From: Aurantimonadaceae bacterium
GTDB taxonomy: Bacteria > Pseudomonadota > Alphaproteobacteria > Rhizobiales > Rhizobiaceae
Direction of reading: 5' to 3'
DNA: 64,000 bases
NCBI GenBank assembly: GCA_947474855.1
Contig: CANJKV010000004.1
Location: forward strand, 18,642 to 82,641
Position numbers and translations under genes: made by a program. Shown in pieces: positions 17,660 through 25,658 of this stretch (positions are counted from its first letter, which is position 1; each line of letters opens with the position of its first letter). Below the pieces are notes generated by a model, which did not search any database, was not told where the DNA came from, and worked only from the letters and a program-made list of their open reading frames with translations.

Positions 17660-17661
17660 GC

Positions 17662-17970
17662 CTGTTCGTCTCGGGCCAGGTCGGCAGCCGCGCCGACAGC
17701 TCGCCCGAGCCCTACTTCTCGGCGCAGGTGCGCCTGGCCTTCGCCAACCTCCAAGCCGTCCTGGCAGCCGCCGGCTGCACCTTCGACGACATCGTCGACG
17801 TGACGACCTTCCACACCGATCCGGAGCACCAGTTCGAAGCGGTGATGGCGGTGAAGGCCGAGATCTTCCCGGACGCGCCCTATCCGAACTGGACGAGCGT
17901 CGGCGTCAACTGGCTGGCGGGCTTCGACTTCGAGATCAAGGTCATCGTCCGGATCCCGGAAGCGGCCTAA
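17662..17970 (+). pseudogene. 5'-truncated RidA/YjgF-family gene
   Basis: From 17662 the plus strand encodes LFVSGQVGS, then FANLQAVLAAAGCTFDDIVDVTTFHTD, WTSVGVNWLAGFDFEIKV and the end of a RidA-type protein, which normally deaminates reactive enamines. The first about 25-30 residues, including the start codon, are absent. The open frame continues leftward only through antisense prpB sequence, so any longer product would be a chimera. The break coincides exactly with the break in the prpB-like fragment, showing one rearrangement joined two truncated genes head to head. Confidence 0.78.
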
Positions 17971-18041
17971 TTTTTCACACCCGACGGCCGCGCCGATCGG
18001 GGAGCACCGCAGGTTTCGCCCAACGACAAAGGAACGCGTGC

Positions 18042-18671
18042 ATGCACACCCTGATCGTCGTCGCCCATCCCGATCCTCAGTCCTACACCCATGCGGCGGT
18101 CGCCCGCCTCGTCGCCGGGATCGAGACCGTGCCGGGCAACACCCACGAGATCCTCGACCTGGCGGCTGAAGGATTCGACCCGCGCTTCACCGCCGCCGAC
18201 AACGACCTCTTCCACGGCCGGGCCGACTCCTCGCTCGACCTCCTCGCGGAGCAGAGGCGCGTGGATAGGGCCGACCTCCTTGTGCTGGTCTTTCCGGTCT
18301 ACTGGTGGTCCATGCCGGCCGTCATGAAGGGGTGGATCGACCGCGTCTTCACCAACGGTTGGGCCTTTATCGATGATCCCGAGGAGGGCACGACGCGCCT
18401 GCTCGGCCGGCTGAGGGGCCAGGTCGTCGCGATCGGCGGCGTCAACCGCCGGACCTACGAGCGGCGCGGCTATCTCGAGGCCCTGAACACCCAGATCGTT
18501 CAGGGCATCTTCGAGTTCTGCGGCATCCGTCCGGCGGGCCTGGACATCCTCCTGCCGCTGGATCCGGCGAGCGAGGCGGAAGGTCTTCAAAACGCCTTCG
18601 ACATCGGGCGACGCCTTTCGGCCGAGCCGACCGGCTCGTCCGCGCCAGACGTCGGCGCATCGGAGGCCTGA
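18042..18671 (+). CDS. NAD(P)H-dependent flavodoxin-fold oxidoreductase (KefF/NQO-like)
   Basis: The 209-residue protein has the flavodoxin-like fold of the NAD(P)H quinone oxidoreductase/KefF family: a VVAHPDPQSYTHA phosphate-binding loop for FMN or FAD, DLLVLVFPVYWWSMPAVMKGWIDRVF and the active-site GGVNRRTYERRGY region. It reduces quinones or azo compounds with two electrons in the cytoplasm. The C-terminus (residues about 190-209) is a disordered Ser/Ala tail. AAGGAA precedes the ATG at 18042. It lies 71 bp after the RidA fragment and has its own likely promoter or reads through from it. Confidence 0.85.
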   Translation: MHTLIVVAHPDPQSYTHAAVARLVAGIETVPGNTHEILDLAAEGFDPRFTAADNDLFHGRADSSLDLLAEQRRVDRADLLVLVFPVYWWSMPAVMKGWIDRVFTNGWAFIDDPEEGTTRLLGRLRGQVVAIGGVNRRTYERRGYLEALNTQIVQGIFEFCGIRPAGLDILLPLDPASEAEGLQNAFDIGRRLSAEPTGSSAPDVGASEA

Positions 18672-18696
18672 CGGACGGACCTGAGTGCCGCATGTG

Positions 18697-18723
18697 GATC
18701 GGCGCCCAGCTTCGGCGCCGATC
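18697..18723. repeat. REP-like intergenic hairpin, copy A
   Basis: GATCGGCGCC and GGCGCCGATC form a perfect 10-bp stem with a 7-base loop. A near-identical copy lies in inverse orientation at 42355-42381 and a related one at 63352-63383, all in gene-free DNA. The 331-bp gap (18672-19002) around it holds no gene that I can see. Confidence 0.6.
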
Positions 18724-19002
18724 GGTGCGACAACCTGTTGATGGTGCTTGTCTCACGTCGGTCGGCATGTATCGCCGATCCACACCTCAAGGCTCGCAGA
18801 GCATGACCTTCGCCGACCCAGAGGGCATGATCGGCAGGGAGACCGAAAGCGTGCGGATCTGTGTGCGTAGATCCACAGCTTCGATGCAGATAAAAGATGA
18901 TGCCTCGCTACCCACAAAGGCAGAAGACACCAGCAGGAAACACTGGCGGTCTATCGGCAGTAGCGCTTGGCCTTGAGCCTCGCTTCGCAACGGGAGAGCC
19001 CG

Positions 19003-19410
19003 ATGCCGTATGTTTCCCATCTCTTCTTCAGAACAGCCATCGTGTTCCTGGTGATCGGGATTGCGGTTGGCCTGCACATGGCCATTTCCGGTGACCACAG
19101 CGTGGCACCGGCACACGCGCACATCAACCTGCTGGGCTGGGTCACCAGTGCGCTCTTCGGCGGGTATTATGCCCTCAATCCTGCCAAGGCGCAGCGACGG
19201 ATCGCGATGATCCAGTACGGTGTGTACACGGCGGGCATCGCGATCATGCTGCCGTCTCTTTACGTGCTGCTCTCAGGATACCCTGAGATTGGGCCCGTCG
19301 TCGCGGGGTCGGCCTTCATAGTTTATGCGGGCGTGATCCTGTTTGCCGTTGTTCTCTTCGCACGAGGGGAAAGCAAGCAGGCTTTACGACCGAGAGAACC
19401 AGCTGTTTAG
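19003..19410 (+). CDS. Small four-helix membrane protein, heme-copper oxidase subunit I-like
   Basis: The 136-residue protein starts at ATG 19003 (MPYVSHLFFRTAIVFL) after GGGAGAG. It has four predicted membrane helices and a His-rich motif SGDHSVAPAHAHINLLGWV that resembles the conserved histidine-bearing helix of heme-copper oxidase subunit I and NorB relatives. Standalone proteins of this type are common in Rhizobiales and often annotated as cytochrome-c-oxidase-like; whether they bind heme is unproven. It sits alone between a hairpin-bearing gap and the convergent GGDEF gene. The family resemblance is visible; function is inference. Confidence 0.65.
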   Translation: MPYVSHLFFRTAIVFLVIGIAVGLHMAISGDHSVAPAHAHINLLGWVTSALFGGYYALNPAKAQRRIAMIQYGVYTAGIAIMLPSLYVLLSGYPEIGPVVAGSAFIVYAGVILFAVVLFARGESKQALRPREPAV

Positions 19411-19562
19411 GCTCGATACATAGACCACAGAACAGATCTTCGGCATGTCCCACAGGTGTATGGATCTGAGGGCAAGGCCGGGAGACCCACCAATCCTGCC
19501 GCTTTGGGGTGCTCTTATGTTCCCCGAGCAGTAAGCTGCGTCGCCAGAAAGTATTCGGACAT

Positions 19563-20807
19563 TCAGGCGAAAGCCACCTCAAGTCGCCTGTCGCTTCGGG
19601 ATATCACCTGGCAGGCGCGATGGAAATCGTCAGCTAGAATGTGAAGCTTGAACTTGTCGGGTACGTTGGCCGTACTCACGAAGTCGATGCCCGCTCCCGT
19701 CTGCGACAGGCTGCGCACCGTGCAGTCGATGGTCGAGCGGCCGGCGTTGAAGGCGATGCGTCCGCCCTTGAGGACGCGCCGTCGCACATCCGACGTCGTC
19801 GGGGCTGCTGCAACGGGAGAGCGCCATACGGTGCAGCGGTTGCGGCCATCTTCCTTGGCAGCGTAGAGCGCCGCATCCGCGCGCTGGAGCAGCGTATCGA
19901 CATCCCCAATCGAAGGATCAATCCCGCACACGCCGAAGCTCGCAGTCGCGCTGATCGTCGCCGTCTCGGCCGTCAAACGCAGCCTCGCGATGCTGGAGCG
20001 CAGCTTCTCCGCCACGGGTAAGGCTGCAGAAGCCGCGGTGTGCGGCAGCAGGATGGCGAATTCCTCACCGCCAAGCCTGCCGACGATGTCCGATCCCCGA
20101 AGTTCGCGCCTGCAGGCGGCTACGGCCTCGCTCAACAGGCGGTCGCCAGTGCCGTGACCGTGCGTGTCGTTGACCAGCTTGAAGTGATCGAGATCCAGCA
20201 TCAGAAGACTGAGGTCGTGACGATGACGTTGCGCCAGCGCCAAGGCACGGCCAGCCTCCTCCCGGAACGTGCGCCTCGACATGGCGCCCGTCAGGCTGTC
20301 CGTCGTCGCCAGGGTGCGAAGCTCCAGCTCGCTCAGAACCAATCGCGAGAGATCCGTCAGGATCTCCACCTCGTGAGCGGCGAACGAGCGGGGCTTGGTG
20401 TCTGCTGCGCACAAGGTGCCGAGGGCCTGTCCCTCCGGGGTCAACAAGGGAATGCCGGCATAGAAGCGCAGCTCAAGCCCACCGGTCACGCACGGGTTTG
20501 TTTGCACCCTTGGATCGACAAGGGTGTTCTCGACGATCAGCGGCTGAGCTTGCTTGACTGCCAGATTGCACAAGGAGTGCGCCAGATCAGTCTCGGACTG
20601 GTTGAGCCCCTGCCGAGACTTGAACCACTGCCTGTGCCCGTCGATCAGCGTGACGGCCGCGATCGGAACGTCGAAGACGCGACGAACCAGGCGCGTGATG
20701 CGGTCGAATGCTTCTTCCTGAGGAGTGTCGAGGATGTCGTAGCAATCGAGTACGCAAAGGCGCTCATCCTCTTGCTCGGCTTCGAATTGCATTGCGATAC
20801 TCATCAC
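19563..20807 (-). CDS. GAF-GGDEF-PilZ protein, predicted diguanylate cyclase
   Basis: The 414-residue protein has an N-terminal GAF sensor (residues about 15-160, DTPQEEAFDRITRLVRRVF, LADTKPR region) and a GGDEF domain with an intact active site GGEEF (246-250). An inhibitory RxxD site (Arg237-Asp240) sits five residues upstream, so product feedback is expected. From about residue 335 a PilZ-like domain follows (RRRVLKGGRIAFN, DCTVRSLSQTGAGIDF), a possible c-di-GMP receptor. One protein thus may make, and be tuned by, c-di-GMP. No membrane segment is seen, so it is cytosolic. It is monocistronic and convergent with the membrane protein gene at 19003. Confidence 0.87.
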   Translation of the reverse strand: MMSIAMQFEAEQEDERLCVLDCYDILDTPQEEAFDRITRLVRRVFDVPIAAVTLIDGHRQWFKSRQGLNQSETDLAHSLCNLAVKQAQPLIVENTLVDPRVQTNPCVTGGLELRFYAGIPLLTPEGQALGTLCAADTKPRSFAAHEVEILTDLSRLVLSELELRTLATTDSLTGAMSRRTFREEAGRALALAQRHRHDLSLLMLDLDHFKLVNDTHGHGTGDRLLSEAVAACRRELRGSDIVGRLGGEEFAILLPHTAASAALPVAEKLRSSIARLRLTAETATISATASFGVCGIDPSIGDVDTLLQRADAALYAAKEDGRNRCTVWRSPVAAAPTTSDVRRRVLKGGRIAFNAGRSTIDCTVRSLSQTGAGIDFVSTANVPDKFKLHILADDFHRACQVISRSDRRLEVAFA

Positions 20808-21026
20808 ACCTAGTACTTGCAGATCTCCAACTCTCTTCAGCCTTTATCGATGTAGGTCGTTTAGGAGTGGTTTACTGGTCAGCTGCCTCCTAACTCCTCA
20901 CGCCGCTTTCACGGACTTACCGCCATCTAACTGCCTGTAGGAGGCCACGTTTGTGGGCGGCATCATTACCTGCCCAGCCCACGTTTGAGATTGATAACTG
21001 TGTTCGCTTCAGGAAGAGAGCCATCA

Positions 21027-21548
21027 TGGATCGCGAGAAGCTGATCAAGCAGATCGAGCGGGCGGAAGCTCGCGCTGCAGAGCACCATCAACATCCGGTT
21101 GGTGACAAACCGGACACAGCGGCACGGGGCGGACGTGATAGCCCATCAGCACCTCCCTCACGCGCCCCTGGTTGACCCAGCGGACGCGCGATCTCGAACA
21201 TGCTCCGGCCGGTAAGGCGCCGGCGACGTCGCAGACGCGGTCTCGCGTCTGGTTGGTCACCGTCGAGCGCGTCGAGCATGTCGACCAAGCGCTTGATCCC
21301 GTCGGCGATGCGGGCGCGGCGGTTGAGAGGGGCGTGCGGGAAGCGAGCGCGCCAACCCCATGCCGCCTTCAATCCCAGAAGGTATTTTCGTCGGTTCTGT
21401 CGGGGCATCAACGGGCAGTTTTGAAACTTTCATCGACGGCCATTGGCTCTTTCGGCTCCCCGCGGCGGGCGCGATGGCCCGCCGTGAAGACAGCCTCAAT
21501 GCCTACGCGGTGTGTTGGTGTAACGGGGGTGGAGGTTGGGGTAAGGTG
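21027..21548. other. Gene-poor stretch with a small gene fragment
   Basis: An ATG at 21027 opens MDREKLIKQIERAEARAAEHHQ, which resembles the start of a small helical protein common in Rhizobiales, but the reading soon becomes non-homologous. On the minus strand around 21190-21330 a short stretch reads like LVDMLDALDGD, found near the end of small unknown proteins. I take these as fragments. No intact gene is seen up to 21548. Confidence 0.35.
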
Positions 21549-22043
21549 TCATCGCATGGGCTTCTCGCCGGCCGGCAGCGGGTTCTCCCGGTGAAACTTC
21601 TCTCGGCGCTCCAAGTCCCGCACCGCAGTCGATCTGGCATGATCCCCAACCCTCTTCTGCACGGCCGCCACGGCTTCATCCGGATCGGCACGCCGCCAGA
21701 TGAGGAGGCGGACGGCGACCCTCATGGCCTCCACGAAGGCGGCTTTGTCGAGCATCATCACGCTCCCGCGCCGGCTGCGCCACATCAGCGCCTCAAGCAC
21801 GGCACGGTCGACCTGCGACGCCTCGGGCACTCGGCGGGCTCGCCGGCCGGCGCGCCAATTTGCCGTCCGCTGCCGGTCCTCCCGCATGATCTGGGGGATG
21901 CTCTTGCGAGCGACAGGTTTAGGCCTGCCTTTGTCAGAGCCAGCCTTCGAGGAGACGAGCACTGGCCCGGCCTTAGCGGGCGAGACTGTCTTTGAGGTCA
22001 CAGTTTCAGGGGAAGCAGTCGTTGGTGTGGCGTCGTCATCCAT
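21549..22043 (-). CDS. Unknown accessory protein with a basic helical C-terminus
   Basis: No family is recognised. From ATG 22043 (MDDDATPTTASPETV) the protein has a low-complexity Thr/Pro/Ser/Lys N-terminus to about residue 55. A basic linker follows, then a helical domain (DRAVLEALMWRSRRG, AAFVEAMRVAVRLL, AVAAVQKRVGD) and an Arg/Glu-rich tail. The frame is open to 22148, but that extension lacks a binding site. There is no signal peptide or membrane segment. Its position next to an AlpA-like gene and a tRNA-like att remnant suggests mobile-element cargo. Coding is moderately supported by codon use. Confidence 0.45.
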   Translation of the reverse strand: MDDDATPTTASPETVTSKTVSPAKAGPVLVSSKAGSDKGRPKPVARKSIPQIMREDRQRTANWRAGRRARRVPEASQVDRAVLEALMWRSRRGSVMMLDKAAFVEAMRVAVRLLIWRRADPDEAVAAVQKRVGDHARSTAVRDLERREKFHRENPLPAGEKPMR

Positions 22044-22229
22044 GGGTCGTCCTCCAGTGTCGAGGACGCTAGGCTGGGCGATGCGGCGGCAAGCCACAAA
22101 GGCACCCTCCGAGACGTCACTCGCCTGACCGCGCGAAATTTTCTCCACGTGAATTGCCGAACCCTGTGATTTCTATCCTGTCGGCCTCGTGCAGTCGGGG
22201 TCGGCGCCCGGACCGCTCAGTCCGCGGGA

Positions 22230-22424
22230 ATGCAGACGATGAAGATCGCGGTCACGATCGACCAGGCCGTCGCGATGTCCGGCATCGGCCGGACCACCCT
22301 TTACAAGCTGATCAGGGAAGGCAGGCTGCACCCACGCAAGCTGGGCAATCGCACGCTGATCCTCGTCGACGAGCTGGAGGCCTGCATCCGCTCCCTTCCA
22401 GCTATCGAGGCGAGGTCGGGATAG
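22230..22424 (+). CDS. AlpA/excisionase-type helix-turn-helix protein
   Basis: This 64-residue protein is a compact MerR-like winged helix: VTIDQAVAMSGIGRTTLYKLIREGRLHPRKLGNRTLI then VDELEACIRSLP. That is the pattern of AlpA and excisionase (helix_turn_helix_17) proteins, which bind att sites or activate integrase genes. ATG at 22230 or 22239 are both possible; GCGGGA lies ahead. No integrase gene is next to it, so it is probably left over from a decayed integrative element whose att remnant is 140 bp downstream. Confidence 0.75.
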   Translation: MQTMKIAVTIDQAVAMSGIGRTTLYKLIREGRLHPRKLGNRTLILVDELEACIRSLPAIEARSG

Positions 22425-22564
22425 GCGATGTCGAAGGCTGACACGGCAGCGGACAGCGGCGAACGATCACGCACAGCGCAGCGCAGAAGTGGGGAACAAA
22501 GTGGGGGAAGGATCAGGCGCCTCGGAAAATTCCCGAGTATAAACAGCTACTTAAGAACAATGAT

Positions 22565-22585
22565 TGGCGGAGAGGGAGGGACTCG
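22565..22585 (-). other. Candidate att site: tRNA-Ser 3'-end remnant
   Basis: The stretch TGGCGGAGAGGGAGGGAC and the following TCG match the complement of a bacterial tRNA-Ser 3' end, from the CCA through the acceptor and into the T arm, then the match ends. No full tRNA is present. Integrative elements duplicate exactly such 3' ends, and an AlpA-like gene lies 140 bp away. The homology is short, so this is inference. Confidence 0.5.
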
Positions 22586-22939
22586 CCGCCACGTGGGTGA
22601 AAACCCATACAAAACAAGGATTTCGACAATCGCGAAACAAGCCCTGTGTACCACGCTTGCGCCCTCCAGTCCAGCCATTCTAGTGGGCGAGTTCTTCCCA
22701 CGGATTGCCGTGCGCCGCCCTCCCCTTTCCGCCTGACACAGCTCCTCGAACGCTGGCTGGCCACGGAGCCGGCCGCTCGCCTGGGCGAGGGCAAGTTTGG
22801 GCGCTGATCTCTTCGGAGAAGGTGGAGAGGGGGCTGCTATGCCATGACCGCACGCGCCCCCTCGTTACCCTGGTCACCGTGAAAGCTGCGGGCAAGCCCA
22901 CCATGCACCGATTTAGGTCGGGCAGCGACGAAGGGCTCG
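22586..22939. other. Non-coding stretch after the att-like remnant
   Basis: No gene is supported. A small hairpin with GAAA loop (TGGGT/ACCCA) lies near 22.59 kb; otherwise I see nothing. Confidence 0.35.
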
Positions 22940-23062
22940 ATGGTGGTGCTGGTTCTTCTATTCCCTGTTGCCCTATTCGGCGCCGCTGTCCTGCTTCTCG
23001 TGGCGCGACATCGCACGGGGACGTGGAGGGCCGCCCGCGGCGGTCCGCTCCTGCTGCTTTGA
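22940..23062 (+). CDS. Short membrane peptide, first part of a split membrane gene
   Basis: The ATG at 22940 opens a 40-residue reading frame with one strong hydrophobic helix (MVVLVLLFPVALFGAAVLLL) followed by a basic loop VARHRTGTWRAARGG and a terminal PLLLL. Its TGA overlaps a TTG that begins the next hydrophobic frame. The two together look like one small multi-helix membrane protein split by a frameshift, or two peptides coupled by a TTGA overlap. No family is recognised. Confidence 0.45.
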   Translation: MVVLVLLFPVALFGAAVLLLVARHRTGTWRAARGGPLLLL

Positions 23063-23298
23063 CGCTTCTCGCCAGCTATGCCCTGGCCTTCGTCGGGCTG
23101 AACGCCGCCCCCTACTACGAGGACAACGGGGCGGCGGAGTTCATCGAGTTTCGGTACCGCTGGACCTGGGCGGCGGTGATCGGCGGCCTCGTCTCCATGT
23201 TCAGCGTGCCCGGCGTCTTCGCTTTGCGTGCCCTCTGGCTCTGGTGGCGGTGCCGGAACGCGCAAGCTACGGACAGGCCGCCCCGGGAGCGCGCCTGA
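23059..23298 (+). CDS. Small membrane protein, second part of a split membrane gene
   Basis: From the TTG at 23059 this frame encodes about 79 residues with two hydrophobic helices (LTLLASYALAFVGLNA and WAAVIGGLVSMFSVPGVFALRALWLW), a short acidic loop between them (YYEDNGAAEFIEFRYR) and a basic tail. It overlaps the preceding peptide by four bases in another frame. The topology would be natural for one protein of about 120 residues with three helices, so a single-base indel is the simplest explanation. Function unknown. Confidence 0.45.
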   Translation: MTLLASYALAFVGLNAAPYYEDNGAAEFIEFRYRWTWAAVIGGLVSMFSVPGVFALRALWLWWRCRNAQATDRPPRERA

Positions 23299-24151
23299 AG
23301 CGGCGTCGCACCCGACGCGCCGAGCATCGAGGGACCTTGCGGCATCCTAGCGTCTCTCGACTCCAGCCGAGCCCGGCTCGAACCTCGATCGTCCCGACCA
23401 CCAGGAATGAGCTCGCGGCTCATCGCAGTCCAAGGATGCTCGCAAGGACGCCCGCCGCCAGGCAGAGCGGGAGGCAAGCGGCGGCGCGAAACCCGGCCCA
23501 GGCAAAGACCTGCAGGATAGGCCGGCAATTGACGCCGTCGCCGGCGCCATGATCAGGGCGAGCGATTGGTCGAGGGTGTCAATGCCGATGGCCGCTGCCG
23601 GCCAGCGTCACGGGGGAGCAAGACGTTGGCCCCTATCGAGCCTATTGGGTCTTGGTTACGCTTGCGCTTACCCTCCTGACCATCGCTCTCGTGGGACGTG
23701 GCGCAGGCGAGCCGCTGCCCATACGCCTGCGGCGCCTCCCAGCTCGGATGCGCGGCATCACGGGCGTGTTGCTCGCCGCGAGCGTCGTCAGCATCGTCGG
23801 ATTAGGCCTTCTGATCGTCGCCAGGCAATGAACGAGGATCAGGGCAGCATCCGCGGAGTGGCATCGAGGCGCTGCAGAGTGGCAGAAGTCGCTCAAGCAA
23901 GCGATCTGACAAGCTGGCGAGTCAGCTCACATCTGCTTGGCCGATGGGCAGCATCGACCGATATTTTCATGCTGCCAATCGAGCCCCCCTTACAGCCCAA
24001 GCAATATGCAAACCAGTTCCCATCTCGACGTCGTCATGACCAGATCGCTCCAGACTTCGGTGCACCGAGTGCTTTCCGAGATTAAAGCTGATCAACGCGG
24101 CTCAGCGAGAACACACTTCCCCGACGAGCAGATCGCGATCAACGGTCATGT
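23299..24151. other. Gap with decayed membrane-protein reading frames
   Basis: No intact gene is seen. On the plus strand 23622-23831 encodes a plausible two-helix segment (AYWVLVTLALTLLTIALVG, GVLLAASVVSIVGLGLLIVA) with no start codon, since its frame is closed by a TGA at about 23550. On the minus strand near 23430-23520 another hydrophobic stretch lacks a start. I read these as remnants. Nothing is recognised from 23832 to 24151. Confidence 0.4.
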
Positions 24152-24631
24152 TCACGACTGGCCAGCTCCGGCCTTGCCAGCGAGATCTTTCAGGACTCCA
24201 AGAAACACCTCGAAACGCTCCGGCCCCACCTCCTGCGACCATTCTGCCTGCAATTGCTCCAAGCGGGCGAAGATCACTTCCGCGATGGCCCACCCCTGCG
24301 GCGTCACGTGCACGAGGCGCCTGTCCCCGTCCCCGCCCGCCCGACGCTCGACGTAGCCGAGCCCCTCGAGCTGCACGAGCAGGTAGTTCATGGCCTGGCG
24401 CGACATATTCTTCCGCCGCGCCAGTTCGGACGGCCTCACGCCGTCGAGGAGCGGATAGGAGAAGACGGCGAAGTGGGCCTCCTGGAAGCCCGTGAAGCCC
24501 GCCTCGTGGATCGCCGACATAAGCTGGAGCCGCACGTGCTGCCAGGTGATTCGCATAAGGGCGCCGAAGGTCGTCGGCGGAAGGGCCCGCCGCGGCGCTG
24601 CGGAAGCATCGGCCGGGTATTGCATTGACAT
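24152..24631 (-). CDS. MarR-family transcriptional regulator
   Basis: The 159-residue protein has the MarR dimer helices and winged helix-turn-helix: SYPLLDGVRPSELARRKNMSRQAMNYLLVQLEGLGYVERR, then the wing GDGDRRLVHVTPQG. These repressors release DNA on binding phenolics or oxidants. It diverges from a cupin gene at 24689 with a 57-bp gap holding two matching palindromes, an arrangement typical of an autoregulated repressor controlling a neighbouring enzyme. The ATG at 24631 is only five bases from the first palindrome, so its own promoter must overlap the operators. Confidence 0.87.
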   Translation of the reverse strand: MSMQYPADASAAPRRALPPTTFGALMRITWQHVRLQLMSAIHEAGFTGFQEAHFAVFSYPLLDGVRPSELARRKNMSRQAMNYLLVQLEGLGYVERRAGGDGDRRLVHVTPQGWAIAEVIFARLEQLQAEWSQEVGPERFEVFLGVLKDLAGKAGAGQS

Positions 24632-24672
24632 AGATGTAAAGTCGCTTTACACATTTCGTAAAGAGACTTTAC
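24625..24672. promoter_or_regulatory. Cupin promoter with two operator palindromes
   Basis: TTGACA at 24625-24630 and TACACA at 24648-24653 are spaced by 17 bp and read towards the cupin. GTAAAGTCGCTTTAC (24636-24650) lies between them, and GTAAAGAGACTTTAC (24658-24672) follows. Both are 15-bp palindromes of the form GTAAAG-N3-CTTTAC with centres 22 bp apart, two helical turns, as expected for two MarR dimers on one face. Confidence 0.72.
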
Positions 24673-24688
24673 AGATGGCGGGACGACG

Positions 24689-25108
24689 ATGGAAGCGGCT
24701 ATGAGCGATCTCGTGCGCATCGGAGAGCTCGAGCTGCGCTTCAAGGTCGGCGAGCCCTCCGCCACGATGTTCGAGTTCCGTGTGCCGCCCCGCGCCCGCG
24801 TTCCCGCCCCGCACCATCACGCCGAGGCCGACGAGATCGTCTACAGCCTCGAAGGGATCCTGACGGTGACGGTGGACGGCACGGTCCAGGAGCTGACACC
24901 GGGAGAGGCCCTCTTCATCCCCCGCGGCAGCGTGCATCACCACGAGAACCTGCATCCCGACCTGTCGCGATCGCTCGTGGTGATCACGCCGGGAACGATC
25001 ACTCGCGCCTACTTCGAGGAGCTCGCCGCCGTGATCAACGTGCCCGGCAAGCCGGATCTCGAGAAGGCTCGCGAGATCATGGCGCGGCACGGCCTCGCGC
25101 CGGCCTGA
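24689..25108 (+). CDS. Cupin-domain protein
   Basis: The 139-residue protein is a single-domain cupin. Motif 1 is visible in PAPHHHAEADEIVYSLEG with two histidines plus Glu and a further His, and motif 2 in PGEALFIPRGSVHHHEN. These residues usually hold Fe, Mn, Ni or Zn. A second start at 24701 (MSDLVRIGEL) is equally possible. It is the first gene downstream of the twin palindromes, with the MarR gene divergent, so it is likely induced by the ligand it degrades. A frameshifted second cupin follows at 25184. Confidence 0.82.
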   Translation: MEAAMSDLVRIGELELRFKVGEPSATMFEFRVPPRARVPAPHHHAEADEIVYSLEGILTVTVDGTVQELTPGEALFIPRGSVHHHENLHPDLSRSLVVITPGTITRAYFEELAAVINVPGKPDLEKAREIMARHGLAPA

Positions 25109-25183
25109 GCTTTGGCAGGAATCGCGCAGGCACGATGCGCCTCCTTTTCCACAACGACCAACCAAGCAGCGAGCCCCGAAGCC

Positions 25184-25641
25184 ATGTCCGAGACGCAGAC
25201 TGACACCTACTTCCTGGCGGGCATCCTGCTGCGATTTCTCCAACGGGATCCGGAGGCGGGCTACTGCCTCGTGGAGGCGCTCGTTTCCCCGGGAGCCGGC
25301 CCGCCGCCCAACCGTCACCCCAGCACGACGAGGCCTTCTTCGTTCTTGAGGGCACCTTCGAGTTTGGGGTCGGCGCCGACACCCGCGATCTCGGCACGGG
25401 CGAGTTCGTGCGCATCCCGCATGGCGAGGCGCACACCTTCAGGAACGTCGGAGCGGGGCCGGGGCGCCTGCTCATCCTGAACACGCCGGGAACGCTACAC
25501 GTCAACTTCTTCTCGCAGGCGGGTGAGCCGATGCCGCAGGGCACCTGGAGCTTGCCCGATCCCCTGCCCGCGCCCGATGTCCCGCGCATCCTCGAAGTCG
25601 GGCGCCGTCATGGCATGGAGTTCCTGCTTCCCGCGAGCTAG
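25184..25641 (+). pseudogene. Frameshifted second cupin gene
   Basis: Starting at ATG 25184 (MSETQTDTYFLAGILLRFL) the frame reads as a cupin up to GAGPPPNRHP. There it shifts: the remainder (DEAFFVLEGTFEFGVGADT, TGEFVRIPHGEAHTFRNVG, ILNTPGTLHVNFF) is in another frame up to TAG at 25639-25641. The break is at about 25320, where five bases AGCAC separate the two halves. A net one- or two-base indel would restore a normal 150-residue protein. It is either inactive or a sequencing error. It lies 76 bp after the first cupin and would share its operon. Confidence 0.75.
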
Positions 25642-25658
25642 GCCACGGCTGCCGCAGG

